A stretch of DNA of 64,000 nucleotides from Roridomyces roridus (GCA_029378245.1 JARKIF010000026.1:682001-746000), one strand, 5' to 3'; shown: positions 20,647 to 33,464, numbered from the stretch's first letter. The notes: a model not told the origin generated them from the letters alone. Translations and numbers: made by a program.

Positions 20647-23600
20647 ATGAGGCTTGCACGATCAGGTACGCCGCACACAAATCAAGGGCGTGCTTCCTCC
20701 TCCTCCCGAGTTCCGAGTCTTGACTCGCAGCCTCTATGCGCGTTTTTTACCTGGGCTTCCTGCTCTGTGTTCTGTACTACGTCCTCTGCTGTGATATGTG
20801 AGCTCCTTCTCTCCTTTGCAGGCCCGGCTCACTTTTTTTTTCAGGGCTTCCCCTTCCTCTTCGTCTTCTCTGGCGCAGCGTGGCGGCCGCCAGATACGTC
20901 AAGCCCGAAACGACGCAAACGTTCCGCCGTATCGGCCTGTTGCTCCACGTCGTATGCCGCTCCAGGCCATCGAGAACGTCGTACCCGAGAGCAGCCGCGA
21001 GTCTGAGCGAGCTGCTCAACGTGATGCCGATCGCGAGCGGCAGCAGGCGCTCCAGTTGACGCCGAGTCGACGTCACCGTAGAACTCCTCAGCGTCTCGAT
21101 GAGAATGGAGCCCTGGCTCCGACGCCTGCCGCCCGGAGACCCTTTCCACAGGTATGCACTTTTTTCATCGTTCTGTAATCTTCTCACCCTTTGTCAGCCA
21201 AACTTTGCTGGCGTTGGAACGCCCCCGGACTCGCAGCTACCTCAGTCAAACGAGGAACAGCGAGAGCGACGCAATGCCGCCCAACGGGCACGCCGACAAC
21301 AGCAGAAGCAACGCGAGACAGCGGCCCCGGATGATCCTGCTCATCCTCCGAGTGCACGCGAGATCGGACAGCGCGCGCGACGCGAACGCGAGCGACTCCA
21401 ACGTGAGGGTGCAGCACAGCAGCTGCTTACACCGCCTACTACGCAACCCGGGCCTCCAGGTGCACCTCGCCTCTTTCTTTGTATTCCCAAAGCTGATCGT
21501 CTTTCATAGATCCTCCGCCTCGAGCCGCACGTCCTGCACAACCACCACGTCGTGCACCTCCTATAGATCAGAACCGTGAGTCCTGCACTGAGCTTTCTCT
21601 CGAGATGACAGCTTACGATTACCAGCGGATCCTCCTCAGCAGCAACAGGCACGAGAACCGTCTCAGGCACCTGCACCTCGACGTCGCAACCGCCGCCAGC
21701 AGGCTCTGCCTCCTGCCAGACAGCCCTACCGCGAGCCTGCCGCCCGGCATGACCTCGGTCCCATGGACGTCAGATGTTCCCATTGCGGCGCGATGCACTG
21801 GATGGCGGAGAAGGTCGCCAAGTCGAGCATGACCAGACCGCAGTTCGGTCTTTGCTGCAACCATGGCAAGGTCGTCCTCGAGGATCTGAAGGACCTGCCT
21901 GCCGATCTGGAGGAGCTCTACACCGGCGACAGCGCTCAATCAAAGGAGTTCCGGAAGAACATGGCGCAGTACAATATCGCCCTGTCGTTCACGTCCCTCG
22001 GTGTCAAAGAGGATCGCAGCATCAATAACGGCGGCGGCCCCCCAATCTTTCGTATCCACGGTGAACTGTGTCACCGTGCTGGCGCTTTGCTTCCTTCTCC
22101 CGGGCAGAAGCCCACGTATGCCCAGCTCTACATCCATGACCCGCAGTCCGCCCTCGACATCCGTATGGAGAACAACAGCAACCTCCGACGTGAAACGATG
22201 GAGGTTCTCCAGCGTGTGATCAAAGAAACCCACCAATACGCGCCCCTCTTCAAGCACTCCTACGAGGTCCTTGCCAACCGCGAGGACAACGTTTCTGTCC
22301 GTTTGCGGGTCATGCCCGGCGTACATGCCCGCCGAGGGAATCTCCCGACTGCCGACGAGGTTGCCGTTGTCCTCCCAGAGCAGCTGACCTCGGACCCTCG
22401 GGACATCATTCTGCGTCGACGAAACGGGCCTCTCCTCCGAATCAGCAAGCTCCACCCTGCGTACACCCCCCTCTATTATGTCCTTCTCTTCCCTCACGGC
22501 GAAAACGGCTGGCATCCGGATCTGAAGCTGCACGACAACGGCAGACAAACGCCGGGGCGGCTCACCCAGATTCGCTACGCTGCGTACCGGCTGCAGGTCC
22601 GTCCCAACAAGCCCATGACGATCTTGCGGGGTTGTCGACTCCTCCAACGCTACATGGTGGATCTGTGGGCGTCTGCGGACCAGAACCGGCTGCGCTTCAT
22701 ACAGTTTAACCAGCCGAAACTCCGTGCAGAGCTGTACAGCGGCTTGGAGGACACCGTTCATGCTGCAGACGACAACCTCGATCTCAACGACCTTGGCCAG
22801 CGGGTAATCTTGCCGTCGAGCTACATTGGAGGGCCACGACACATGGGCCAGCGTTTCCAGGACTCCATGGCCATTGCGCGCTACTATCGCACGGTCGACA
22901 TCTTCATGACGGTGACGACGAATCCGGACTGGCCGGAGATTACTCGGGAGCTGCTTCCTGGGCAGTATCCATCGGACCGCCCGGATCTCATCGCGCGTGT
23001 CTTTCAGCTGAAGAAGGAGGCTATCATTGCCGACATCTACAAGAACGGTGTTTTCGGGCGTGCTGTTGCGTACGTCTATACCGTCGAGTTCCAGAAGCGC
23101 GGGCTTCCGCATATCCACCTCCTCATCTTTCTGGAGCAAGGCCAGAAGCTTCTGACACCAGAAGATATCGACTCGGCAATCTGGGCGAGATGGCCTGACC
23201 CCGACACGGAGCCGCTGCTTTTCGAGACGATCAAGAAGTGCATGGTGCACGGTCCCTGCGGTGCTGCTAACCCGCGTGCTCCTTGCATGGAGGGTGGGCG
23301 CTGCACCAAGCGTTTCCCCAAAGCGTTCACCGACAAGACCATTATGGACGACAACGGCTATCCTCAGTACTACCGCCCCGACGATGGGCGTGCTTATGAA
23401 ATCGGCGGCATCATGGTCAACAATTCTTGGATCATCCCCTTCTGCGCATACTTCTCCGCCAAGTACCACTGCCACATCAACGTCGAGTGCGCCGTTTCCC
23501 TGGGCTCCTTCAAATATGCTTTCAAGTACATCCAAAAAGGTGGCGACGTCTCGGGGCTGGAAGTGCGCAACAACCGGGACGAGGTTACCAGGTGGATCGA

Positions 23601-25940
23601 GGGACGCTACATCTCGGCTGCGGAGTCAGCATGGCGCCTATTCCAGTTCGATACCCACGACCAGGTTCCCACTGTTGTGCGTTTGCAGGTATGTTACCTT
23701 TCCGGATGGTGTACTACGTGGATCACTGACAGCCTTTCTTGCAGGTGCATCTTCCTGGCCAGCATTTGGTCACCTTCAACGCGGGGGAAGACCCTCAAGC
23801 CCTGCTTGAGCGTGCCGCTGGGGAGAAAACATGCCTCACCGGCTTCTTTGCTGCCAACTCTGATGGTAGCGCGCTTGCGGCGGTCGCCCGTCAGTACACT
23901 TACCAGGAGTTTCCGCAGCACTTTGTGTGGCACCCTGAGAAGGAGAAGAAGTGCTGGACCATCAGAAAGCAAGGGTTTGCCCTGGGTCGCATGTACTTCG
24001 TGCCTCCGAACTCGGGGGAGCGTTTCTATCTGCGCACCCTCCTCTGTGTCGTCAAGGGACCGAAATCGTTCCAGGATCTGCGCACGTACAACGACGTCGT
24101 GCACCCGACGTTCCTCGAAGCTTGCCTTGCCCGTGGCCTTTTGGAGGACGACGGAGAATGGCGGCAGTGTCTTCAGGAAGCCTCTCACATGCAGACTGGC
24201 AGCCGCCTGCGCCGCCTCTTTGCAATTCTGCTGCTCTTTTGTGAGCCGTCGCGTCCCGCCGCTCTTTGGGAGGAGTTCTGCGAGCACATCTGCGACGATC
24301 TTGCACGCCGACTTCAGACCATGGGCCGCAATCCCACCGCCGACGACGTCTACGACTACGGCCTCTTCCTCCTCGACAAACAGTTGAAGGAGTCTGGCCG
24401 TGCCTTAAAGGACTGGCCGACCATGCCGCTTCCGGAGCATGACTGGGATGCCGAGGTCATGAATCCACTGATCGCCGAGCAGCTGGATTATAATCGTGAG
24501 CGGGAACGTGAGTTGGCTTTACAGCAGAAGGCACTGCTCAATGCCGAGCAGCTGGCGGCGTTTGACAAGATCATTGAGTCCGTGCAGGAGCGGCGCGGCG
24601 ACACCTACTTTGTCAATGGACCCGGCGGCACCGGCAAGACCTTCCTCTACAAGACGATATGCCATCAGCTTCGCAGCGAAGACAATATCGTGCTCTGTGT
24701 AGCCTCATCCGGTATCGCCGCGCTGTTGATGCCCGGCGGTCGTACCTCCCACTCGGTCTTCAAGATCCCCATCGACGGTCTCAATCCGGAATCGTTCTGC
24801 AACATTCCCAAGAACAGCCAGCGCGCCGATCTCCTCCGTCGTACCGCGCTCATCATCTGGGATGAAATTGGGATGCAGCATCGCTGGGCTGTCGAGGCTG
24901 TCGAACGCACGCTGCAGGACCTTCTCGACAACCAACACCCTTTCGGAGGAGTCACCGTCGTTCTCGGTGGCGACTTCCAGCAGATCCTTCCTGTCGTTCC
25001 AAAAGGCTCTCGGGAGGACATCGTGGGCGCTTCCATCCGACGTTCTCCCCTCTGGGATCGAATTGAGGTCTGCCATTTGAAGCACAACATGCGGCTTCAG
25101 ACCGCTGGTGGAGATGAGCAGGAGTTCGCTCAGTGGCTGCTGGATATCGGCCACGGGCGTGGCATGAGTGCTACAGGTGCCGTTGCCCTTCGGCCTGGTA
25201 TGGAGGTGGACAACGCCACATCCCTCATCGACTTCATCTATCCTGGCATCAATTCCGACCCTCCTCCGCCGCCTGACTACTTTCTCAATCGGATGATTCT
25301 CGCCCCACGCAATGCAGACGTCTCTGAGATCAACTCGACTGTCCTTGATTCCATGCATGGAGCAGGCCGAACGTACTTCAGCGCTGACAAGATCATCGAC
25401 GAGGCCGGTGCTGACGGCCCCGAAGATCGTGACGAGCAGCTGATCCCTATGGAGTTCCTCCGTTCCCTGAATTCCGGCAGCCTCCCGCCGGGTGAACTTT
25501 CACTCAAGATCGGCTGTCCCCTCATCCTCCTCCGTAACCTCGCACCGGCTCACGGTCTCTGCAACGGCACCCGAATGATCCTTACCCGCATGTCGGACAG
25601 GGTTCTTGAATGCAGATTGGTCGGCGGAGACAACGACGGAGAAACGGCTCTCATTCCTCGCATCTCCCTCACCCCATCCAATACCACCGACTTTTCTTTC
25701 AAGTTCACCAGGCGCCAGTTCCCTGTGCGGCTGGCATTTGCCCTGACCATCAACAAATCTCAGGGCCAATCTGTTCGCTTCGTCGGGCTGGATCTCCGTG
25801 TGCCTGTCTTCTCCCACGGACAGCTGTATGTCGCCCTTTCACGAGCTACCTCTGGGCAACGCATTCGTGCTCTATTACCTGACAATGCCGCAGCCTCAGA
25901 GACCACAAATGTAGTTTATCCCGAGGTACTCCTAGATTAG
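20647..25940 (+). CDS. Helitron Rep-helicase (HUH endonuclease plus Pif1-type helicase)
   Basis: This protein nicks and unwinds DNA for rolling-circle transposition. Later exons are clear: ...-21151, 21198-21459, 21510-21575, 21626-23688, 23744-25940; the first exon and start are uncertain. The N-terminus is Gln/Arg-rich. A Cys motif (CSHCGAMHW) opens the Helitron-like domain. The HUH motif is KRGLPHIHLLIFL (about 23,095), and two tyrosines lie in KYAFKYIQKGGD (about 23,515). The helicase has Walker A GPGGTGKT (24,619), Walker B IIWDEIG, GGDFQQILP, LTINKSQGQS and YVALSRAT. No stop or frameshift was found from 21,198 to 25,940, so it may be active or recently so. The minus-strand ORF at 21940-23535 is a shadow. 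Confidence 0.93.
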
Positions 25941-26237
25941 TAGCCCTCTGTATTAAATCGATGAAATGTCAGGCACCTTTGATCAGGTGACCGCGCTCTG
26001 CTTGATTCACGCTTCTTCACCCGACTCCCGAGCTGATGCGTTCCTGCCCGCACAAGCTGCTACTGGCAAGAGCCTATGCGGTGTCCCTGCCAAGAAGGTC
26101 GCCCGCAAGCCACCCACTCTCTAGCCTTCTTTCCAGCTCTGTGATTATGCCAGGTCTTTTACCCGATTTCCCCGAAGCTGGCTGTATAAAAACTGGCTCT
26201 TCAGTGTCGATTTTCTTTCATCAGCCTCTCCTACACG

Positions 26238-27232
26238 ATGTCCACCTCCAGTTCTGTCACCGTCACTGGCCTCAGCGTCCTCGAGAACCCCCGCAAGGCG
26301 TCGCCCCGCACTACGGTGTTTGATCTCTACACCTTCATCGGCCTCCCCGACCTCGAAAAACTGCAGGGCTCTGCGCGGTACTACTCAGAGCTGGAGGCCT
26401 CCTACCCCGACGTCGCTGTCTACTACGTCGTCATGACTGTATGTGTCCGATTTTCTTTGACATGCACGCTCCCCGACACATTCAAAGATTGCAAAGATGG
26501 AGAAGGGTTACAAGGTGTATGGCCCTGAGGACCAGTACCACTTCGTTGGCGACATAAAAATGGTACGACACTCATCCTTTTTGAAGGAAAATTGCCTTCT
26601 CACCATCTTGAGCAGCTTCAACTCATTTGTGACTTCGAGTCACCCATGTTCATGACCATCGACCTTGCCCAGCCCATGTTCCTCTTCGTCTCCGGTGTGA
26701 CTGTTCGCTCCGACACCAACGCCGGGACTTTCACCGTCGATGCGGAGCAGTTCACCAGCCAGCACGGTGAACAGCGTGCAGTCGCCGGTTTCGCGGGCAA
26801 GTCTGTGCTCCCGATTGTCGGCTTCTTCCCCGACTCTCCCCGTTTCAGGACCAAGAAGCCGGTTCCATGGAAAAACCGGTATGTGGCAATCGGCGGCTGG
26901 CTTCGGGGAATCTCTTCCTCATTGGAGGGTGAGACCCTCATCGAGCGTTTCCGTGTGGAGGTGGAACACATTGCATTCCTTGGGACTTACACTGCCCCGG
27001 CCACCCCCATCGCTTCTTCCTCGAGCTCCAGCGGAGGTACGCCGGTCTATTCTACACCAGGCTTCAAGTACTGACCTCACTTTCCTTAGATTCGGACAAG
27101 GGCCCCGCGAAGAAGGCCCGCTTCAGCTACTCTTCCCGCTTCTTGAAGCGCCCCCTTGACGACGACGACTCCACGGAACCCGGGAGCTCCCCTTCCCCTT
27201 CCACCTCCAAGACCACTGGCAATGCTACTTAG
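26238..27232 (+). CDS. Helitron accessory protein, possibly OB-fold/ssDNA-binding
   Basis: A four-exon frame (26238-26438, 26497-26562, about 26616-27036, 27090-27232). It starts MSTSSSVTVTGLSVLENPRK and contains YYVVMT, EDQYHFVGDIKM, KPVPWKNRYVAIGGWL and ERFRVEVEHIAFLGTYTAP. It ends in a basic/Ser-rich tail (KGPAKKARFSYSSRF). The alternating beta-strand pattern and its place between helicase gene and 3' end suggest an RPA-like OB-fold protein, as other Helitrons carry RPA genes. That is inference; no OB motif is diagnostic by eye. The third exon's left border is the weakest point. Confidence 0.75.
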
Positions 27233-27401
27233 ATTCTCGGATTATTACATAGTACAGCATGTGTCGCAGAATTATTCTTTCCTTGAAAATCTTGACTTCT
27301 GTTAATCGCGAGCATCAGTATCACCGTCTTCCAATTGAATCACTCTTATTATCTGAGATACGTGACAACCAACTTCCCTTGCGGAGCACGGGTCCCTGCT
27401 A

Positions 27402-27957
27402 GTGTAGAGATAAGAGTCGGAAGAATGTCAAGTTGACCTCGTATACATCGACTAGACATCTCACACTGATCTTCGTGTCTTTCGACGCTAGTGTGCTACC
27501 CCACAGAACCACCCGATGTTTTCCGCGGCATATCCAAACGTCGGTCGGACTTCTTCGGAGTCCGGGGACAATCGGTTCGATCTTTGACGTGCCCGACGGA
27601 ATCGCGGGCCAACAATACACCGAAAATCCATGGAGCGTGGACAGAATGTGTCAGATGTCCGAGTCCGCTGCTATCCGATTTACCGTCGCCGAACCGGTAC
27701 CAGCGTAGATTATCCAGGGCAACTCAGGCTCACTCCGGTTACTTCTGGAACGTGTAGGAAGATGTGACTCGGTGACTACTCTAGACGACAATCTCACCCC
27801 CAAACTGGTTTGCCGGAACGCAAATCCCAGGGCAGTTAGTCATCTGGGTTACTCAGCCGCAGTCGAGTCATGCTGACTGGCGCGTCCACATCCTGTGCAC
27901 CGACGATCTGTCTGACTCACCCGCGCCTTACTCAGTCCCATTACTGTTCCTTCTTCA
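27402..27957. other. No supported gene
   Basis: Flank of the Helitron 3' end. Only short frames without family features. Confidence 0.4.
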
Positions 27958-28135
27958 CTGTAGGGAGCAAAAGCAGTTGACCCAATTGCCAAGCAGTTGT
28001 TTAGGGGTTTCGGGCAGTTGGAGGGATTGCTTCGAACCAGATTTTTCCAATTGCTTTGTGGAGGCAGTCAGCCTGACTGCTTCCGAGTCGTCGAGCAGTC
28101 AAGACCGAAGCAATCCAGTCGACCGCCGGATCAAA
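27958..28135. repeat. GCAGTT/GCAGTC-GATTGC cluster, copy 1
   Basis: GCAGTT, GCAGTC, CAATTGC, GATTGC and GACTGC recur at irregular 8-20 bp spacing on both strands. The same pattern returns at 33,465-33,695. Confidence 0.5.
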
Positions 28136-28195
28136 TTGGGGACTTCTGATATGATCCCTTTCTGCTTACGTGCCATCCTGTGGTCATCCTTTATT

Positions 28196-29360
28196 ATGGA
28201 AGGTCTAACACTCAAGCTGATGTGATGGACGTCGCTTAACTGTTTTACGGCAATTTGACCCGACAGCCGCTCGCTTACAAGTTGATTCACATCGGCTTCG
28301 GCTCACTCAGCCGATTGTGCCGATGCATTTTCAAGCTATAGTATAATCGGCGGGAACTTTCTTTTTGACACGGTTCTGACCCGGGTTGAGAACTCAAGAC
28401 TCAGATGTTGAGGGAATAAATTTCAGCTTCACGCACGTATTGTCCTTGGGCAAATGGCGCTCTGACGCAATTGGGAGCTGGGTACATCACGAGTCGCGTC
28501 AACGTGAGGGTTCGCGGGGTCCGGGGAGCTCAGTCTTGAATGCAGCAGCAACAGGAATCGCGTCTGCCTTTATAGCCGGTGTACATGACCAGACCTGCAT
28601 ATATCGTGTATGGATACTTAGTCTGATTGACGTAGATTCCAAGGGCGACGCACATCCATAATTCACCATCATCTGCACGCTCCACAACACTACTGGTCTG
28701 CCATGGAAAACCAATTGGCACGTGCGAACGCGAGCCAAGTTGCATCCGTTTGGGTGCCATCCAGGAAGGACTCCGAAGGAGCAACGTCAGTGAGTTGTTT
28801 GACGGTTACAGAGACCAATTTGACGTGTCTGAACTGCGACGCACGACTGTAAACATGTATTTTCAGGGTTCAGGATGTGAAGAGTCGAATTCAAAGTGGC
28901 TACGAGCCGTGAAGGATGCAGCAGTCAAACACCGAGGCCACTTAATCAACGATGAAAGACTATATTTCGTTGGAAGTCGGATATTGTAGAACGAAAGTTG
29001 CCCATAGTCGTGCGGATGGAAGTTGGAGGCAAGAAAGCCGGTGTGTGGTGCAGAGGGAAGCCGATGGTGGTGGTACGATCTGTACGGAAGAAAGAGGAGT
29101 GTGAGGCCTGACGGTCGAGCCCTCCATCATTCTCCCTCAGCCGGAAAAAAAATTCGAAACGCGGGTGCGAGATTGGCAAAATTTGAGATTCATCTTTCGG
29201 CATTGAACAGGGCATGGATTTCGGCGGAGCGATCGGCTAACCTGCGGGAAAACCGGCGTATTGACGGCAATCACATGGTAAGCAAGCGGCTGTCGGGTGA
29301 AATTCCCGAAACCGTCAAGCGATGTCCATCACATCAGCTTGAGTGTCCGACCTTCCATAC
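28196..29360. mobile_element. 1.16-kb TIR element
   Basis: 28,196-28,287 and 29,267-29,360 are imperfect inverted repeats of about 90 bp. Shared blocks include CTCAAGCTGATGTGATGGAC and CCCGACAGCCGC. The outer ends read TGGAAGG...CCTTCCA. No transposase frame inside and no clear target duplication. Confidence 0.65.
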
Positions 29361-31026
29361 TTTATCACGCATCAATCACGGATCAAGCTCTTGGCGCTGC
29401 TGTCTTCCACCACCACAACGGCCGTTTGCAAGCCATTTGCATTTGGTTTGCATCCACGTACTTAGTACGCGACCCACTGACTGTCACTCGCAACTTGGCA
29501 AGTCACTCGTTACCGCAACCCTGGGCAGTCGGAGTCGACCCGCCTACCCGAGTCTTCTGCTTGCCCCGCCTTGGCCCCGCGGCCCCCGCCTCCCAGTCGT
29601 GTCACTTGCACTTTCTCGAGCTGGGGATTAAAGTACTTCTCGCATGACCGGAGAAAAGCCCAAGAGCTGCCACCGCTCAACATTCTGTAATCGACGGGCA
29701 CCCCACCAGGAAACAATATCTTGAGCAAGCAGGACCAGGATCACGCTCGTGCATTCAAGCTTGATTTCCTAGATATCAATGTAGACCTCTTGCCGCCTGC
29801 CACATCTGCAGATTTGTCTGATGCTATATGGCTTATATCAGTGAATACCGGCTCGCATTCCTAGCAGGCTGTACCACTTTCTCCGAAAAAAGTAACTTCT
29901 ATTAATTCTCGAAGTGCAGTGTCTGAGTGATGAATTTTGCCTCTCGTTCGGTGTCGCTTCATTCGTCCCTTTACCTTGACATACCTGGCCCTGGAGTTAC
30001 AGATCTAGAACATCCCGCTCAGCTCAACCTGAGGTCTCCCGATGGGCAGTGGTCCCGGTTCGGACCCAACCTCATCGGACGATGCCTGAGCGGTTTCGGC
30101 CTCGTTAAGACAATGGAGGACTGCCCTGCAGTGATCATCAGCAACAGTGGCTCTTCTTCGCCGTGATCCCTGTTGCTCCGACTTTGAAGTTTCCCGGAAA
30201 TGCCCTCGAGTGGGCATACTAAATCATTCTGACCCCTTTCCCTTCATTCAACAACCGTAAAAAAACCCACTATGTACAAAAGAACCACCCACATCGTGCT
30301 GAGCTCACAGATTACGCCGTTGAACGAACCTCCCCACTCTCACCCGTCGAAACTCCTGCGTTACGGCCTCCGTTACGGCCTCACCGTTACGGCCCCACCG
30401 TTACAGCCCCACGGCTTTCACCGTGCTCTGATCTGTCCCGTCGGAGGGTGCACTTCATTTTCAATACAGAGACTTGCCCGATTCCCATCCTCCTGCTAAG
30501 GTCAGTTGATTACGCCGTGCGGTCACAGCAGCCGCGAGTAAATGTTCTCAGCGATCCAATACGCATCCCTGCGTCATATTCTGCAGCTGTTTGACGGATT
30601 CCATTCATCCAGTGTCCATCATTGTCACTTCATATCACCAGCCGATGAATTGCAGAAGATCTTTGAACTTGAAGGGAAATTACCGGATTTCCACCTAGTA
30701 TTACATTACATGTATTCGTTACATACACTTGATCTGTACTGCCATTCAGTGTAGCGTCGTCGCCACGTTTCTCAATGCTGGATGGGGAAGGAGAGGCCAA
30801 GCAGAAGCAGAAGGCCAGCAATTCGCCAACCAAAAAGGTCTGGGTCAAATATAAGTACCCGATGATCCCAAGGCGTGACACCCTGCTCTTTGCAACGGGG
30901 TAGGAGAGAAAAGACACAGAGTTACCATACTCTGTATCGGGTATTTTCTTTCTGCGCGTTTGGAACCACCAAAGAACGGCTGCTCCGAGTTGAAGTATTT
31001 ACTTATCTGGCACTGCGTGTGAATCA
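29361..31026. other. No supported gene
   Basis: Apart from the short tandem repeat at 30,359-30,413, only short unrelated frames are present. Confidence 0.4.
30359..30413 (+). repeat. Short tandem repeat, CCGTTACGGCC type
   Basis: GTTACGGCCTC, GTTACGGCCTCAC, GTTACGGCCCCAC and GTTACAGCCCCAC follow each other: four imperfect units of 11-14 bp. Confidence 0.7.
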
Positions 31027-31830
31027 GTGGGTGGGCACTTTTCGGTTAGGGGAAGTTATGGGATGGGGCTCCATATCCAGTCCGTTCTCAAAATATTCTG
31101 CCATATATCGAGGACAGAGGCGACAAACGACGCTCGTTTCAACCTTTTGATCACATATCACAAGCCAAACACAACACAAACAACGCGCATCTCTGGCATC
31201 AATTCCGACGATCCTCTGCTCCCTGCCTCCCCACACGCGTCGATGCCCTCGGAAACGACCTCAATCGACTACAAACATCCACTGGACCTCCCTACGCGCC
31301 TTTCCCGCCGCCTCAGACCTCAAAACAAGCGTCCCACGGCCGATCTTTGCTCTCAGCAAAAAGGGCGCCTCAGGCGCGAACGGATGGATACGGCGGCTCA
31401 TTGTGAACCTGGGGCCACGGTGTGTGGTCCATATGAACTACTGGATACCGTTCCCAGGATTATTGACCCCCCGTTTGAAGCATCTCCCAGCCACCCCGGA
31501 TTCGAGACCGTCAAGTTTGGCACCGCACGCAAGGCATCTATGCTTCGTCAGTCATCCGGACTCCTCCATCCCCCATCCCGTCCCTGCACCCGTTTGAGCG
31601 TTGCTCGCTCGCTGTCGCCGCACGCTGGGCTATACCATGGCCCTACGACGATCCCAGCGGGTGTCAACGGCGCTCTTCCTTGGCTGTGCAATTCCGGCTC
31701 ATTGACTTGGGATATTCCATATTTCTCACGTCTTTCTTCTTTCTTGTTGCTCTCGGTGCCAACCCCGACCTGCCTCCACGCCTATCGGTGCGCTGTCGAC
31801 TTTCCATCCACTCGACATCTCGCTCGCTAG
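31027..31830 (+). CDS. Uncertain ORF, 267 aa
   Basis: A long frame without a recognisable domain. It is Pro/Ser/Arg-rich and overlaps another frame (MNLGPRCVVHMNYW...) that looks equally gene-like. If a gene is here, it probably starts at the ATG at 31,243 and is spliced. Low confidence. Confidence 0.18.
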   Translation: MGGHFSVRGSYGMGLHIQSVLKIFCHISRTEATNDARFNLLITYHKPNTTQTTRISGINSDDPLLPASPHASMPSETTSIDYKHPLDLPTRLSRRLRPQNKRPTADLCSQQKGRLRRERMDTAAHCEPGATVCGPYELLDTVPRIIDPPFEASPSHPGFETVKFGTARKASMLRQSSGLLHPPSRPCTRLSVARSLSPHAGLYHGPTTIPAGVNGALPWLCNSGSLTWDIPYFSRLSSFLLLSVPTPTCLHAYRCAVDFPSTRHLAR

Positions 31831-32330
31831 TCTCCGTCCACTTGGCTTCATCCGCGCAGCACGCAGTTGATTCCAGCTCCAGGTCTGCCCATCGCATCAA
31901 TCAGATGTTTGCTTTGACTCGGTGCGTCGTCTGTCTCTTCTTCTCTCACCCTCTCTCCAGCATCATTGAATATTTTCCCTCGGTCGCTGCCTGCGGCTAT
32001 CTGGGCGCGTTCCACGCCCTCCACACTTCAGACACTCAACGTCTTCGACTCAGGCGCACGCTGACATTCCACAGGTTAAACCACTGAATTAGCCGACATT
32101 TGCTCATCCCTTCACCCGTCGACGCCTCCTCTTCAGCGCATCCCGTCCTGCTCGTCACCCTTCCACACTCCACCGTTCGAAGTCCATCTTATCTGGGGTC
32201 GCGTAATCATTTATTTGGATTTTCTCTCGTCGCCACGTGCGCGGGTAAGTCTCATTCCTGACGCGAGACCCAACTGCTCAAACTCACATGCAGGTGAACG
32301 CCATACCATCTCTGTGTCTCTATTGCCTCT

Positions 32331-33164
32331 ATGCCTCTGGAGATTGCATCTCCTCGCCCAGTACACCCTCATTCCCCGTTCAACGTGAGTCGATCTCAGT
32401 TCATCGTTCGATTATTCCGTTCACGCCTTTCTTTAGCTCAAACTCTGCCATTCCGCGCCTCAAACTACACGGACAGCCACGACGACAGCTGTGAGGTGCG
32501 CCTTTGCATTTCGTCGATTCCAGCGTTGACTCTATCTCAGTCAATACACCTTCGGTCATCTCTCCTCGACAATTTGGCCGCGCCGGTTCACGTGTATGTC
32601 CTTCCAGACGTTTCTTTGCCTCCAGCGATGGCGAACTCTCAAAGTCTTTTCATCGCATGCCAGTGTCAGGCCGCTCTGATCCTGTTGCATATAGCATCTC
32701 TTGAACCGGTCGACTTTCAGTGCAAAGGGCTCGAGATTCGGCATCCGCGTCCAGATTTTTGTGCATCAAATAGTGGCGAGTTGTCTTCCTTTTCTGCACG
32801 AATTTCTGACGAGTTTCCTCCAGATGATGATCGTCATCGGAGGCTCAGACAACTCGATATTTACGCGCGTCTGGCAAGTCCTGAAGTTGAATCACGCTTG
32901 TCAACTTGGCTGATATTCACTTTTGATTCTGCAGCTCTGCGAAGTAAGTCCCCTCGTCTGCTATCTATTATAATTCAGTCTGTTCTGATTCGATCGCGGA
33001 AAGCATCCCTCAAATTCTCCGACTCCCCATTCACGCAAATCCAACTCACCGGAACCTTGTCGTTCAATGCTGGTGAGTCGTGTTCCTCTTCATCACCAGT
33101 TGCTGACTTGATCCAACAGTTGTATATTGCCGAAGTCGACAACTGGTATCGCCATACGCGGTGA
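32331..33164 (+). CDS. Uncertain spliced gene or long ORF
   Basis: The 277-aa frame has no domain I know. Splice-like sites at 33,073 (GTGAGT), 33,120 (CAACAG), 33,162 (GTGAGT), 33,215 and 33,247 (GTAAGT) would cut its end into small exons of the kind seen in neighbouring genes. A real gene may therefore run to about 33.3 kb with a different frame order. Confidence 0.2.
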   Translation: MPLEIASPRPVHPHSPFNVSRSQFIVRLFRSRLSLAQTLPFRASNYTDSHDDSCEVRLCISSIPALTLSQSIHLRSSLLDNLAAPVHVYVLPDVSLPPAMANSQSLFIACQCQAALILLHIASLEPVDFQCKGLEIRHPRPDFCASNSGELSSFSARISDEFPPDDDRHRRLRQLDIYARLASPEVESRLSTWLIFTFDSAALRSKSPRLLSIIIQSVLIRSRKASLKFSDSPFTQIQLTGTLSFNAGESCSSSSPVADLIQQLYIAEVDNWYRHTR

Positions 33165-33464
33165 GTACAACCTTGAATCCTCCAGACCGACAAACTTGGC
33201 TGAAACTCCACTCAGCGTCAGTTTACGAACTTGGCGCCAGCTCAAAGTAAGTAGTCCACTTGGGCCGCTCAAGTCCTTTCTAATCCTCTTGTCCGTGATA
33301 CTTCCCAAAATTGTCGACTTCAAAACATTTCGGTGAGTTGCGTCTAGCTCAGCTCCGGCTACAAGTCAAATATTGAGTTAGTAGAGCAGGCTCGAGCGGC
33401 GGCGGCGCAGGGACTTGTAGATATTGGATGTATTGGATACAATGAATATAATATATATGGGCAA

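Larger units (their letters stand above)
20504..27401 (+). mobile_element. Helitron transposon, apparently autonomous
   Basis: The unit holds a Rep-helicase gene and an accessory gene on the same strand. A candidate 3' end lies at 27,382-27,401: a GC-rich imperfect hairpin (GCACGGGTCCCTGC) followed by TAG, giving a terminal CTAG with T as the next base. This fits the CTRR-3' rule and A^T insertion of Helitrons. The 5' TC end was not identified; it should lie between the TIR element and 20,647, or left of the TIR element if that is nested. Confidence 0.7.

Noticed and set aside
21940..23535. 531-aa minus-strand ORF opposite the Helitron gene
   Set aside because: It is the shadow of a GC-rich coding strand whose plus-strand frame has all Rep-helicase motifs.
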